Shown here: positions 24,067 to 32,044 of the stretch, piece after piece
How positions within the stretch are numbered: the stretch's first letter is position 1
How the letters are laid out: each line of letters opens with the position of its first letter
Assembly: GCA_036495425.1 (NCBI GenBank)
Contig: DASXMW010000330.1
Span: 1-34,628, forward strand
Direction of reading: 5' to 3'
Origin: Bog-532 sp036495425
GTDB lineage: Bacteria; Actinomycetota; Actinomycetes; Streptosporangiales; Streptosporangiaceae
DNA length: 34,628 nucleotides
Made by a program: the position numbers and the translations under genes
The notes under the pieces: model-generated
The model's input: only the letters and a program-made list of their open reading frames with translations
Databases searched by the model: none
What the model was told of the DNA's origin: nothing

Positions 24067-25179
24067 TCAGTCCTCCCACGGCAACAGCGAAACGTGCACC
24101 ACATCTTCTCCCACCTCGCCGCCGACGGCCCGGATGGCCCGGTCCACGTCGCTCAGGCCGTAGCGGTGGGTGGCCAGTTCCTGCAGGGGGAACCGGCCGC
24201 TGGCCAATTGTTTCACGGCCAGTTCGCAGGCCCGGAAGCTGTGACCGCGGGCGCTGCGGATCGTGATCGACTTCTCGGTGAGCTTCTTGACCGGGAAGTC
24301 GGGGAAGGCCGCCAGCTCACCCTGGATGAGCAGGGTGCCCTCCCGCCGCTTGAGCGCGTCGATGCCGAGCAGGACCGGAGCGGTGCCCGCCCCGGACGTG
24401 CAGTCGAGCACGATGTCGACGCCCTTCCCGCCGGTCAGCTCCTGGACCCGGGCCAGCGGATCCTCGGCCTGGACGTCGATCACGGCGTCGGCGCCGAGCC
24501 GCTTGGCCAGTTCCAGCCGGGCGCCGTCCCGGCTGGTGCCGGTGACGATGATCAGCGAGGCGCCCGCCTGCTTGCAGGCCACGGTCTGGGACAGCCCCTG
24601 CTGGCCCGGGCCCTGGATGAGCACGGCCGAGTCGTAGCCGACCCCGGCGCTGAACAGGGCCCACTCGATGCCGTTGGACAGCGGGGTGGCGATCCCGGCC
24701 AGTTCCGGCGGCACCCCGGCCGGGACCTTGTGCAGCACCGCGTTCCAGGGCAGGTACAGGTACTGGGCGAAGCCGCCCCACAGGTGGTACGGGTGGTCGC
24801 TGGTGGTGTAGCCGTAGCGGCGGGCGTCCGGGTTGGTCCGCCAGTCGGTCAGCTGGCAGTGCCGGTACTCCCCGATCCGGCACCACTCGCAGTTCATGCA
24901 GCCGACGTAGTGCTCGACGAAGACCCGGTCGCCCTCGCTCACACCCTGGCGCTCGGTAAAGGTCCCGCCTGCCCGCGCGATCACCCCGATGTTCTCGTGG
25001 CCCATGATGACCGGGTCGGCGTTGGGCGGCTTGGCGTACATCTTCACGTCGGTGCCGCAGATCCCGGCCACCTCGACCCTGAGCAGGGCACCGTCGTCCG
25101 GGACGTCCGGCATCGGGAACTCCCGCAGTTCGGTGCGCCCCGGCCCGGTCCGCACCGCCGCCAGCACCTGCTCGCCCAT
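24067..25179 (-). CDS. Zinc-dependent medium-chain alcohol dehydrogenase
   Basis: 370 aa. The catalytic zinc site starts at GICGTDVKMY and GHENIG; the structural zinc loop is GCMNCEWCRIGEYRHC (four Cys). The Rossmann domain has GPGQQGLSQTVACKQAGA, with some divergence from GxGxxG. It heads the operon LigK-LigJ-class II aldolase, so it may oxidise an alcohol or dihydrodiol-like intermediate feeding that route. ATG 25179 is preceded by GGGAG. A promoter (TTGTAA-17 bp-CATAAT, minus strand 25250 to 25222) overlaps candidate operator D. Mycofactocin-dependent dehydrogenases include zinc MDR enzymes, but no specific insertion marking dependence was recognised here. Confidence 0.9.
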   Translation of the reverse strand: MGEQVLAAVRTGPGRTELREFPMPDVPDDGALLRVEVAGICGTDVKMYAKPPNADPVIMGHENIGVIARAGGTFTERQGVSEGDRVFVEHYVGCMNCEWCRIGEYRHCQLTDWRTNPDARRYGYTTSDHPYHLWGGFAQYLYLPWNAVLHKVPAGVPPELAGIATPLSNGIEWALFSAGVGYDSAVLIQGPGQQGLSQTVACKQAGASLIIVTGTSRDGARLELAKRLGADAVIDVQAEDPLARVQELTGGKGVDIVLDCTSGAGTAPVLLGIDALKRREGTLLIQGELAAFPDFPVKKLTEKSITIRSARGHSFRACELAVKQLASGRFPLQELATHRYGLSDVDRAIRAVGGEVGEDVVHVSLLPWED

Positions 25180-25217
25180 GTCGCCGCTCCCTGGATTAGG
25201 CCGCCATCAACAACCAT

Positions 25218-25235
25218 TGGTATTATGGTCTAACA
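25218..25235. promoter_or_regulatory. Candidate island operator site D in divergent ADH / decarboxylase promoter
   Basis: TGGTATTATGGTCTAACA. The left end (ATTGGTATTA) is identical to site F, and it holds a TGGT-N3-AC core (TGGTCTAAC, 25226-25234). It covers the CATAAT -10 of the minus-strand promoter. It matches the 18-bp palindrome of sites A-C poorly, so its assignment to the same regulator is uncertain. Confidence 0.4.
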
Positions 25236-25251
25236 GTTCGGGTGTTACAAT
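25222..25251. promoter_or_regulatory. Overlapping divergent promoters, leaderless on the plus strand
   Basis: Plus strand: TACAAT at 25246-25251, ending 6 nt before the ATG at 25258, with no ribosome site, which predicts a leaderless mRNA. Minus strand: TTGTAA (25250-25245), 17-bp spacer, CATAAT (25227-25222), driving the dehydrogenase operon. The plus -10 and the minus -35 occupy the same bases, so the two promoters should compete. Confidence 0.55.
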
Positions 25252-25257
25252 CGCGGC

Positions 25258-26244
25258 ATGGCGGAGATCACCCTCGCGGCCGCGACCCTGACCCGGCCCT
25301 GGACCGCGGCGGTGAAGGACGGCTCCGTGGGGGTCGGGCCGGTGGGGGCGCCGGTGGGCGCCGACCGCTTCCGGCTGGAGTTCGAGGAGGTCCCGGTGAT
25401 CATCCGGGCCTTCCGCCGGATGGTCCGCTCGCTGGACTTCGACGTCACCGAGATGGCCTTCACCACCTACCTGTGCGCCAAATCCTTCGGTAAGCCGTTC
25501 ACCGCGCTGCCGGTGTTCCTGACCCGCGGCTTCCACCACGGCGCGATCACCCGGTCGGCGGTGGCCGGGCCGTCCTCGTCGGCCGCCGGGCCCGGCTCGC
25601 TGGAGGGCCAGCGGGTCGGGGTCAACCGCGGCTACACGGTCACCACCGGGGTGTGGGCGCGCGGCATCCTGGCCGACCAGTACGGCGTGGACCTGGACCG
25701 GGTGACCTGGGTGCCGTCCGGCGACGAGCACGTGGCCGAGTACCGGCCGCCGGCCAACGTGACCCCGGCCGGACCGGACCAGGACGTGCCGGCCATGGTG
25801 GCCTCGGGCGAACTGGCCGCCGCGGTCGGCTTCCCCGGTGACACGGCCGGGCTGACGCCGCTGCTGCCCGACGCTGAGCAGGCCGGTTACGACGCGCTGC
25901 GCGACCGCGGCCTGTACCCCATCAACCACCTGCTGGTGGTCAAGGACGACCTGCTGGCCCGCTACCCGGACCTGGCCCCGGCCCTGTTCGCGGCCTACGC
26001 CGAGGCCAAGAACCGGTACGTGGCCCGGCTGCGGGCGGGCGCCATCACCGACCCGGACCCGGCCGACCGCATGCTGGCGCGGGTGATGGACATCACCGGG
26101 GCCGACCCGCTCCCCTACGGCGTCGCCCCCAACCGGGCCATGATCACCGGGCTGGTCCGGCACGCGGTCAGCCAGCACATCCTGGACAAGCCGTTCGCCG
26201 CCGAGGAGCTGTTCCCCGAGAGCACCCACGACCTGACCGCCTGA
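25258..26244 (+). CDS. 4,5-Dihydroxyphthalate decarboxylase-like protein (Pht5 family)
   Basis: 328 aa with the type II periplasmic-binding fold that Pht5-type decarboxylases share with substrate-binding proteins. There is no signal peptide, so it is cytoplasmic. Family-like segments are FDVTEMAFTTYLCAKSFGKPFTALPVFLTRGFHH, LEGQRVGVNRGYTVTTGVWARGILADQYGVDL and a central ADGRL-type region (ASGELAAAVGF). Pht5 converts 4,5-dihydroxyphthalate to protocatechuate; the exact substrate here is not certain. The gene appears leaderless and diverges from the ADH-LigK-LigJ operon. With the Rieske oxygenase it supports an ortho-dicarboxylate aromatic substrate. RpiB follows 29 bp later. Confidence 0.8.
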   Translation: MAEITLAAATLTRPWTAAVKDGSVGVGPVGAPVGADRFRLEFEEVPVIIRAFRRMVRSLDFDVTEMAFTTYLCAKSFGKPFTALPVFLTRGFHHGAITRSAVAGPSSSAAGPGSLEGQRVGVNRGYTVTTGVWARGILADQYGVDLDRVTWVPSGDEHVAEYRPPANVTPAGPDQDVPAMVASGELAAAVGFPGDTAGLTPLLPDAEQAGYDALRDRGLYPINHLLVVKDDLLARYPDLAPALFAAYAEAKNRYVARLRAGAITDPDPADRMLARVMDITGADPLPYGVAPNRAMITGLVRHAVSQHILDKPFAAEELFPESTHDLTA

Positions 26245-26273
26245 CCACTCGACTGTTCGGCTAGGGAGGGCAC

Positions 26274-26720
26274 GTGCGGATCGCGATCGCCGCCGACCAC
26301 AACGGCGTGGAGCTGAAGTCCCAGCTCACGGACTGGCTCTCCGAGCACGGGCACGAGGTCGACGACCGGGGCAGCCACGGCACCGAGACCGTGGACTACC
26401 CGCCGCTCTGCGCCGACGTCGGCCGCCAGGTGGCGGGCGGGCACGCCGACCGCGGCATCGTGCTGGGCGGCTCCGGCTCGGGCGAGCAGATGGCCTGCAA
26501 CAAGATCCCCGGAGTACGGGCCGGGGTCTGCCACGACCTGTTCACGACCCAGATCGCCCGGGCCCACAACGACGCCAACGTCCTGATCATCGGGACCAAG
26601 ATCGTGGCCCCGGCCCTGGCCGAGCTGATCATCGAGCTGTGGCTGGACACCCCGTTCAAGGGCGGCCCGCACCAGCGCCGGCTGGACCAGATCGCGGCAC
26701 TCGAACAGGGGCTCCACTAA
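26274..26720 (+). CDS. rpiB: Ribose-5-phosphate isomerase B-family protein
   Basis: 148 aa of the RpiB/LacAB family. The N-terminal IAIAADHNGVELK and the active-site loop VLGGSGSGEQMACNKIPGVRAG match actinobacterial RpiB, which uses Ser/Glu in place of the Cys of E. coli RpiB. HDLFTTQIARAHNDANVLIIG and the C-terminal HQRRLDQI complete the fold. GTG 26274 follows AGGGAGGG. RpiB interconverts ribose-5-phosphate and ribulose-5-phosphate. Its reason for being in an aromatic cluster is unclear; a related isomerase reaction on another sugar or acid is possible, as this family is promiscuous. Confidence 0.88.
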   Translation: MRIAIAADHNGVELKSQLTDWLSEHGHEVDDRGSHGTETVDYPPLCADVGRQVAGGHADRGIVLGGSGSGEQMACNKIPGVRAGVCHDLFTTQIARAHNDANVLIIGTKIVAPALAELIIELWLDTPFKGGPHQRRLDQIAALEQGLH

Positions 26721-26730
26721 CCTGCCCTTC

Positions 26731-27705
<975 letters not shown>

Positions 27706-27721
27706 GGGTCGGCCGCACTCC

Positions 27722-27748
27722 CCCCGGGGCGCTTCGGGCGCCCCGGGG
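27722..27748 (+). terminator. Hairpin terminator after mdh
   Basis: CCCCGGGGCGC-TTCGG-GCGCCCCGGGG: a perfect 11-bp stem and 5-nt loop starting 17 nt after the mdh stop. There is no T-run. It faces the convergent alpha/beta hydrolase gene. Confidence 0.7.
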
Positions 27749-27777
27749 CGGCGGCTGCCCCGGGCGGCGGCTGCCCC
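27746..27777. repeat. Tandem 16-bp direct repeat after mdh
   Basis: Two perfect copies of GGGCGGCGGCTGCCCC (27746-27761 and 27762-27777), directly abutting the terminator. Confidence 0.8.
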
Positions 27778-27784
27778 GGGCCGA

Positions 27785-27829
27785 AATGCGCACTCGCACC
27801 CCGCCGGGTGGGGGCGAATGCGCATTCGC
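27785..27829. terminator. Inverted repeat/palindrome before the alpha/beta hydrolase end
   Basis: AATGCGCACTCGCACCCC (27785-27802) pairs with the segment at 27810-27826, with two defects, to form a long hairpin. The right arm also holds a perfect 16-bp palindrome GCGAATGCGCATTCGC (27814-27829). It lies 29 bp past the end of the minus-strand hydrolase gene, so it may terminate operon 6; a binding site is the alternative. Confidence 0.45.
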
Positions 27830-27857
27830 GTCCCCTGGATGCGGCGAGGTCGGACGA

Positions 27858-28709
27858 TCAGCGCTGGGTGCCAGGCGCCGAGGCGAGGAACTCCAGGATT
27901 CGCTTCGGGGCCGTTTCGGCGGTCTGCTCCGGGACGGGGGCGTCCCAGTACTCCGCCTGGGGCAGGCACTCTTGCAGGTAGCGCGCGGCGGAGGGGGCGT
28001 GGGAGCCGTCCTGGCCCGGGACGACCAGCGCACCAACCTTCGATATAAAAAGGTCTTCGGGCTCAGCGCCGGGGACGGTGTCGCGGTCGAACAACGTGCG
28101 GGCGAGCCCGCTGGCGACGGTCAGGTATGACGCGGGGTCCTGGGCGGCGAAGTCCTGGGCGAACCCCGGGTCGGAGCGGATGACCGGGGCCCACGGGCCG
28201 ACGCGCGGGTCTTCGGTGAAGCCGGCCTCGGTCTGGCGGGCCAGCTCCGCTACCCCCGGCGGGCCGTGCTCCGCCGCGTAGGCCAGGTGGGTAGTGAAGC
28301 GCTGGTGCTGGCGAACCCGGTAGCGGGGGCCGCCGGCCGGGGAGTACAAGATCATCGACCGGGTGGCCTCGGGGTACTCGGTGGCGAAGGCGGTCACCAC
28401 CGAGCAGCCGACGCAGCCGCCCATCAGGTGGGCCGAGGCCAGGCCCAGGTGCTCCAGCAGGCCTCTGCCCTGGGCCGCGTAGTGGCGCCAGGTGATCCGC
28501 TCGACCCGGCCGCCGGAGGCCCCGGATTCGCGGCGGTCGAAGATGATGCAGGTGTAATCGCGGGTCAGGTGGTCCAGCAGCCGCAGCCTTTTGTAGAGGC
28601 TGAACGAGGTCCAGTTGGCGGCGACCGCGTTGAAGCCGCCCGGGGAGAACATGAGCAGCGGCGGCCCGGATCCGGCCACCTGGTAGTGGGTGGCGATCCC
28701 GTCGATCAC
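27858..28709 (-). CDS. Alpha/beta hydrolase with Cys at the nucleophile elbow
   Basis: About 283 aa alpha/beta hydrolase. The oxyanion strand has GSGPPLLMFSPGGFNA, the strand-4 acid region FDRRESGAS, and the nucleophile elbow reads LMGGCVGCSV, that is G-x-Cys-x-G in place of the usual Ser. A later VVPGQDGSHAPSA supplies the acid/His region. Cys nucleophiles occur in dienelactone hydrolases, also on aromatic routes, but the overall sequence is closer to the standard epoxide hydrolase/C-C hydrolase type. GTG 28709 lies 2 nt after the PanB-like stop; GTG 28721 is possible. It is the last gene of operon 6 and probably acts on a lactone, ester or ring-fission product. Confidence 0.85.
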   Translation of the reverse strand: MIDGIATHYQVAGSGPPLLMFSPGGFNAVAANWTSFSLYKRLRLLDHLTRDYTCIIFDRRESGASGGRVERITWRHYAAQGRGLLEHLGLASAHLMGGCVGCSVVTAFATEYPEATRSMILYSPAGGPRYRVRQHQRFTTHLAYAAEHGPPGVAELARQTEAGFTEDPRVGPWAPVIRSDPGFAQDFAAQDPASYLTVASGLARTLFDRDTVPGAEPEDLFISKVGALVVPGQDGSHAPSAARYLQECLPQAEYWDAPVPEQTAETAPKRILEFLASAPGTQR

Positions 28710-28711
28710 CG

Positions 28712-29533
28712 CTACCGGCACGCGTCGCCCCGGAGGTGGCGGCCGGCCCGGACGTCCTCGGCCACGGCGGTGAGCGCGTCCAGCGTGGCCTGGGCCACGT
28801 AGGCGTAGGTGTCGGGCTTGTCGTCCAGGGTCGCGGCGGCGTAGCCGATGGCGGCGTGGGCCATCCGGACCCGGCCGTCCAGCCAGGGGCCGCCGCCCGC
28901 GCCGCCGATGACCGGGATGCTCACCGCGTGGGCCACGGCGGGCCCGGCGGCCGGGCCGGAGTTGGTGAAGTCGAGCAGGACCGCGCCCGCCGCCTCCAGC
29001 TCCTGGGCCTGCAGGACCAGTTCGTCGGTCATGCCGGCCGGAAGCTGCGCGCCCGCGGTGAACATGGCCTGGTAGTCCACCCCGTGCCGGAGCGCGGTCT
29101 GCGGGGTGACCCCGAACTGGGCCCAGACCGGGATGCCGGCCCGCGCCACCGCCGACACCGCGTCGGGGAAGTCGGGGGCGGCGTCGATCTTGACCAGGTC
29201 GGCCCCGGCTTCCTTGGCCATCCGGACCGCGGCCTCGACCGCGGCCCCGGTGCCCTCCTGGACCGGGCCGAACGGCAGGTCCACGCTGACCAGGGCGCGC
29301 TCGGTGCCGCGCCGCACGGCCTGGGCCACGACCAGCATCTGCTCCATGGTGACCTCGAGCGGGTTGCGCTGGCCCCACAGGTTCACGCCCACCGAGTCGC
29401 CGACCGAGACGATCTCGGCCCCGGCCCGGTCGGCGATCCGGGCCACCTGGTAGTCCCAGGCCACCACGCCGACGATCTTGCGGCCGTCGTCCTTCATGTG
29501 CTGCAGCGCCGGCACCGTCACCCGGTCGGCCAC
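28712..29533 (-). CDS. PanB-like (ketopantoate hydroxymethyltransferase family) TIM barrel
   Basis: 273 aa resembling PanB of the PEP mutase/isocitrate lyase superfamily. The metal region GAEIVSVGDSVGVNLWGQ corresponds to PanB VGDSLGM, VSVDLPFG to its DLPF, and VKIDAAPD to KLEGG (Glu to Asp). The segment aligned with the PanB general base (LECVP) reads LLDFTNSGP, with no Glu. The later AVSIPVIGGAGGGPWLDGRV matches IPVIGIGAG. Ketopantoate synthesis is therefore doubtful. In this operon it more likely makes or breaks a C-C bond of a 2-oxo acid. The GTG start lies 9 nt after the stop of the upstream unknown gene. Confidence 0.75.
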   Translation of the reverse strand: MADRVTVPALQHMKDDGRKIVGVVAWDYQVARIADRAGAEIVSVGDSVGVNLWGQRNPLEVTMEQMLVVAQAVRRGTERALVSVDLPFGPVQEGTGAAVEAAVRMAKEAGADLVKIDAAPDFPDAVSAVARAGIPVWAQFGVTPQTALRHGVDYQAMFTAGAQLPAGMTDELVLQAQELEAAGAVLLDFTNSGPAAGPAVAHAVSIPVIGGAGGGPWLDGRVRMAHAAIGYAAATLDDKPDTYAYVAQATLDALTAVAEDVRAGRHLRGDACR

Positions 29534-29542
29534 GGCCCGGCC

Positions 29543-30061
29543 CTAGACCCGCAGGGCCGACAGGACTTCGGCCACGTCGTCGCTCTCCTGCAAGATGACC
29601 AGCACCATGGCGTTGGGCCGCAGGGCCGACACCACGTCGTCGGTGCCATCGGCGCCCGGGACGACCAGGCCGGCCGACATGATGTACCGGGCCGCGCAGG
29701 CGTCCCCGATCACCGCGGCGCCCTCGGCGCTGGCGCCCACGGCGGCCAGCATGACCACCACGTCGGCGTCGGCGAGTTCCTGGCTGAGCAGGACTTCGGC
29801 CCCGCCGGTGGTCCGCAGGCGGGCGTCGTCGCCGGCCGGCACCGTGCTCTGGTACTCCAGGAAGTGGCCGCCCCGCCAGCGCGGCTCGTCCGCGGCCAGC
29901 CGGCGGGCCAGCTCCGCGGTGCGCTGGTCCAGGGCGATGACCCGGGAGTCCCGGCGGGACAGGTCCGGGTAGTCGATGCGGAACCGGGCCTCGGCCGCGG
30001 TCGCGGCCCGGGCGCAGCTGCTGGCCAGGGTCGGGTGGCGGTCCAGGGTGGGAGTTGTCAT
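29543..30061 (-). CDS. Unknown 172-aa protein between Rieske oxygenase and PanB-like genes
   Basis: Family not recognised. 172 aa, no signal peptide or membrane helix. The N-terminal ~85 residues are helical and charged (ATAAEARFRIDYPDLSRRDS). The C-terminal half has a Rossmann-like alternation: ADADVVVMLAAVG, AAVIGDACAARYIMSAGLVV, then NAMVLVILQESDDVAEVLSAL. It begins 3 nt after the Rieske stop and ends 9 nt before the PanB-like gene, so it is clearly part of the operon. It could be a small nucleotide- or cofactor-binding accessory protein for either neighbour. Codon use looks normal and the frame is open throughout. Confidence 0.8.
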   Translation of the reverse strand: MTTPTLDRHPTLASSCARAATAAEARFRIDYPDLSRRDSRVIALDQRTAELARRLAADEPRWRGGHFLEYQSTVPAGDDARLRTTGGAEVLLSQELADADVVVMLAAVGASAEGAAVIGDACAARYIMSAGLVVPGADGTDDVVSALRPNAMVLVILQESDDVAEVLSALRV

Positions 30062-30064
30062 GGC

Positions 30065-31360
30065 TTACACCGATGCGTGCTTGACGCCCGGCTGGACCTC
30101 CAGCGCCTCTCGGCAGCCGTCGATGAAGGCCTGGTCCCTGGGCAGCACCACCGCCGCCGACCGGACCTTCTGGTGCGCGACGTCGACTCCGGGCGGCTGC
30201 GTCCCGTCGTCGCGCAAGGCTTCCACCGCCCGCCACAGCTTGCGCCGGGCCATGATGATGCCGCTGTCGGTGGAGACCAGCTTCTCCTTGGTCCGGTCCA
30301 CGATCGGGCCCATACTCTCCTGCAGCGACGCGTCCTGCATGGCGATGCCCTTGACCCCGGAGTAGGTGTCGCCGCGCTTCTGGGCCGCGCGGTCCATCAG
30401 GTAGTCGTTGTCCTTGTTGGCCAGCGGCCGGTAGCTGCCGCCGGGCTCGTACTCGTTGTGGACGCCGTGGCCGTCCAGCATGGCCTGCCGCTCGGCCTCG
30501 GTCAGGGACCGGGTCGAGTGGTAGTCGAAGCTGTACACCCAGCAGTTCTCGTCGTCGATCGGGATCCAGAAGTGCCCGTGGACCGGGTGGTCACCGCGGG
30601 GCGGGATCATCGTGAAGCTGGGCATGACCCAGGGCGTGATCCGCCAGTAGTAGTTGTCGCCGTCGGCGTTGCGCCGGACCCCGATGAACAGGCCGCCGTC
30701 GGACTCGGCCACCTCGAAGAACGGCTTGAAGTCGGACAGGTTGTACTTGTTGCCCTTGGCCCCCTTGAACAGCGGGTCGTCCCGCAGGCCCCCGGAGTGC
30801 AGCCAGGACACGTGGCTGGAGTCGATGCCGCCCTCCAGCGCCTGCAGCCAGTTGCACTCCTGCCAGCGCTTGGAGGTGAAGGTGTTCGCGGCCGGCACCC
30901 GGGCGAACTCCCACTCGGGCAGGTCGGGGGTGGTGGCCGGGTCGCCCATGTAGGTCCACAGCACGTCGCCGATCTTGACCATCGGGTAGCTGCGCAGCTT
31001 GATCTTCTTGCACAGCGCGCTCTCACGCTCGGCGGGCTCGGACGGGATCTCGACGCACTGGCCGTTCACGTCGTACTTCCAGCCGTGGTACGTGCAGCGC
31101 AGCCCGGACTCCTCGTTGCGGCCGAACCACAGCGACACGCCCCGGTGCGCGCAGAACTCGTCCATCAGCCCGTACCGGCCCTCGGTGTCCCGGAACGCGA
31201 TCAGCCGCTCGGACAGCAGCTTGACCCGCACCGGCGGGCTGTCGTTCTCCGGCAACTCCTCCGCCAGCAGGGCCGGGATCCAGTACTGCCGGAACAGGTC
31301 GCCCATTCCCGTCCCGGGCCCCGTCTGGGTGAGGAGGTCGTTGATCTCCGGCTTAAGCAT
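30065..31360 (-). CDS. Rieske non-heme iron oxygenase, phthalate 4,5-dioxygenase-like large subunit
   Basis: 431 aa. The Rieske [2Fe-2S] site is C70-x-H72 and C89-x2-H92 (FCAHRG and CTYHGW). The mononuclear iron site is in EGGIDSSHVSWLH, with D180, H183 and H188. Length and the MGDLFRQYWIPALLAEELPE opening match single-component-type oxygenases such as phthalate 4,5-dioxygenase (Pht3/OphA2). No small beta subunit is encoded. Electrons likely come from the 7Fe ferredoxin and reductase at the head of the operon rather than a flavin/[2Fe-2S] reductase. ATG 31360 directly abuts the methyltransferase stop. The substrate is probably an aromatic carboxylate. Confidence 0.9.
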   Translation of the reverse strand: MLKPEINDLLTQTGPGTGMGDLFRQYWIPALLAEELPENDSPPVRVKLLSERLIAFRDTEGRYGLMDEFCAHRGVSLWFGRNEESGLRCTYHGWKYDVNGQCVEIPSEPAERESALCKKIKLRSYPMVKIGDVLWTYMGDPATTPDLPEWEFARVPAANTFTSKRWQECNWLQALEGGIDSSHVSWLHSGGLRDDPLFKGAKGNKYNLSDFKPFFEVAESDGGLFIGVRRNADGDNYYWRITPWVMPSFTMIPPRGDHPVHGHFWIPIDDENCWVYSFDYHSTRSLTEAERQAMLDGHGVHNEYEPGGSYRPLANKDNDYLMDRAAQKRGDTYSGVKGIAMQDASLQESMGPIVDRTKEKLVSTDSGIIMARRKLWRAVEALRDDGTQPPGVDVAHQKVRSAAVVLPRDQAFIDGCREALEVQPGVKHASV

Positions 31361-32044
31361 CTACCGTCCTGACTTCCGGCCCATGAACAGGCAGGTGAAA
31401 AACGCGCGCCAGGCCACCTCGACGTCGGTGAACCCGGCCGCCCCGAACGCCCGCAGATGGTCCTGCACGCTGGTGAGCGGGTAGGTGTGGTGGTGCCTGG
31501 GCCCGTTGGACTGGGCTCCGAGCTGCTTGCGGGCGGCCCGTAGCCGCTGGTCCCACACGTCGTCAGGGCCGATGTGGTCGAGGTTGACCAGCCAGCCGCC
31601 GGGGGCCAGCAGCTGCCCGGCTTCGGTGTAGAACTCGGCCAGGCCGGCCCGGTCCAGGTGGTGGGCGGCCCGGGAGGTCGTGATGACGTCCGCCCCGGCC
31701 GGGATCGCGCCGCCGCCCAGGGCGGTCATGTCGACGATGCGGAACTCGACCCGGTCGCCGAACGGGGCCAGCCGCTCGCGGGCCAGGCCGAGCATGGCCT
31801 CCGAGGCGTCGGTCCAGATGCCGCGGGCCAGCGGGAACTGCTCCAGCATGACGGCCAGGAAGTCGCCCGGGCCCGCGCCGATGTCGGCGATCGTGCCGGG
31901 TTCCGGGTTGTCGCCGGCGATGATCACCGCGGCCATCTGCCGGGGGAAGGCCAGCAGGTCCCGGAACGAGTCCCCGGCCGCCCACTCCTGGGCGAAGCCG
32001 GCCTCCCGCCAGATCGCGGCGGCGGCCTGGCCCTGCTCGGTCAT
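31361..32044 (-). CDS. Class I SAM-dependent methyltransferase
   Basis: 227 aa Rossmann-fold methyltransferase. Motif I is IADIGAGPGDFL, the acidic loop ends IWTDASEAML, and the catalytic-side strand is DVITTSRAAHHLDRAGLAEF, followed by APGGWLVNLDHIG. ATG 32044 overlaps the bicupin TGA (ATGA), so coupling is likely. It sits between the bicupin and the Rieske gene. It could methylate a phenolic or carboxylic intermediate, which is unusual in a degradative operon, or serve biosynthesis of a methylated product. The substrate is not predictable. Confidence 0.87.
   Translation of the reverse strand: MTEQGQAAAAIWREAGFAQEWAAGDSFRDLLAFPRQMAAVIIAGDNPEPGTIADIGAGPGDFLAVMLEQFPLARGIWTDASEAMLGLARERLAPFGDRVEFRIVDMTALGGGAIPAGADVITTSRAAHHLDRAGLAEFYTEAGQLLAPGGWLVNLDHIGPDDVWDQRLRAARKQLGAQSNGPRHHHTYPLTSVQDHLRAFGAAGFTDVEVAWRAFFTCLFMGRKSGR

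Noticed and set aside
28710..30236. Apparent 792-aa fusion ending in the alpha/beta hydrolase
   Set aside because: The upstream 500 residues are an out-of-frame reading of the PanB-like, unknown and Rieske genes.
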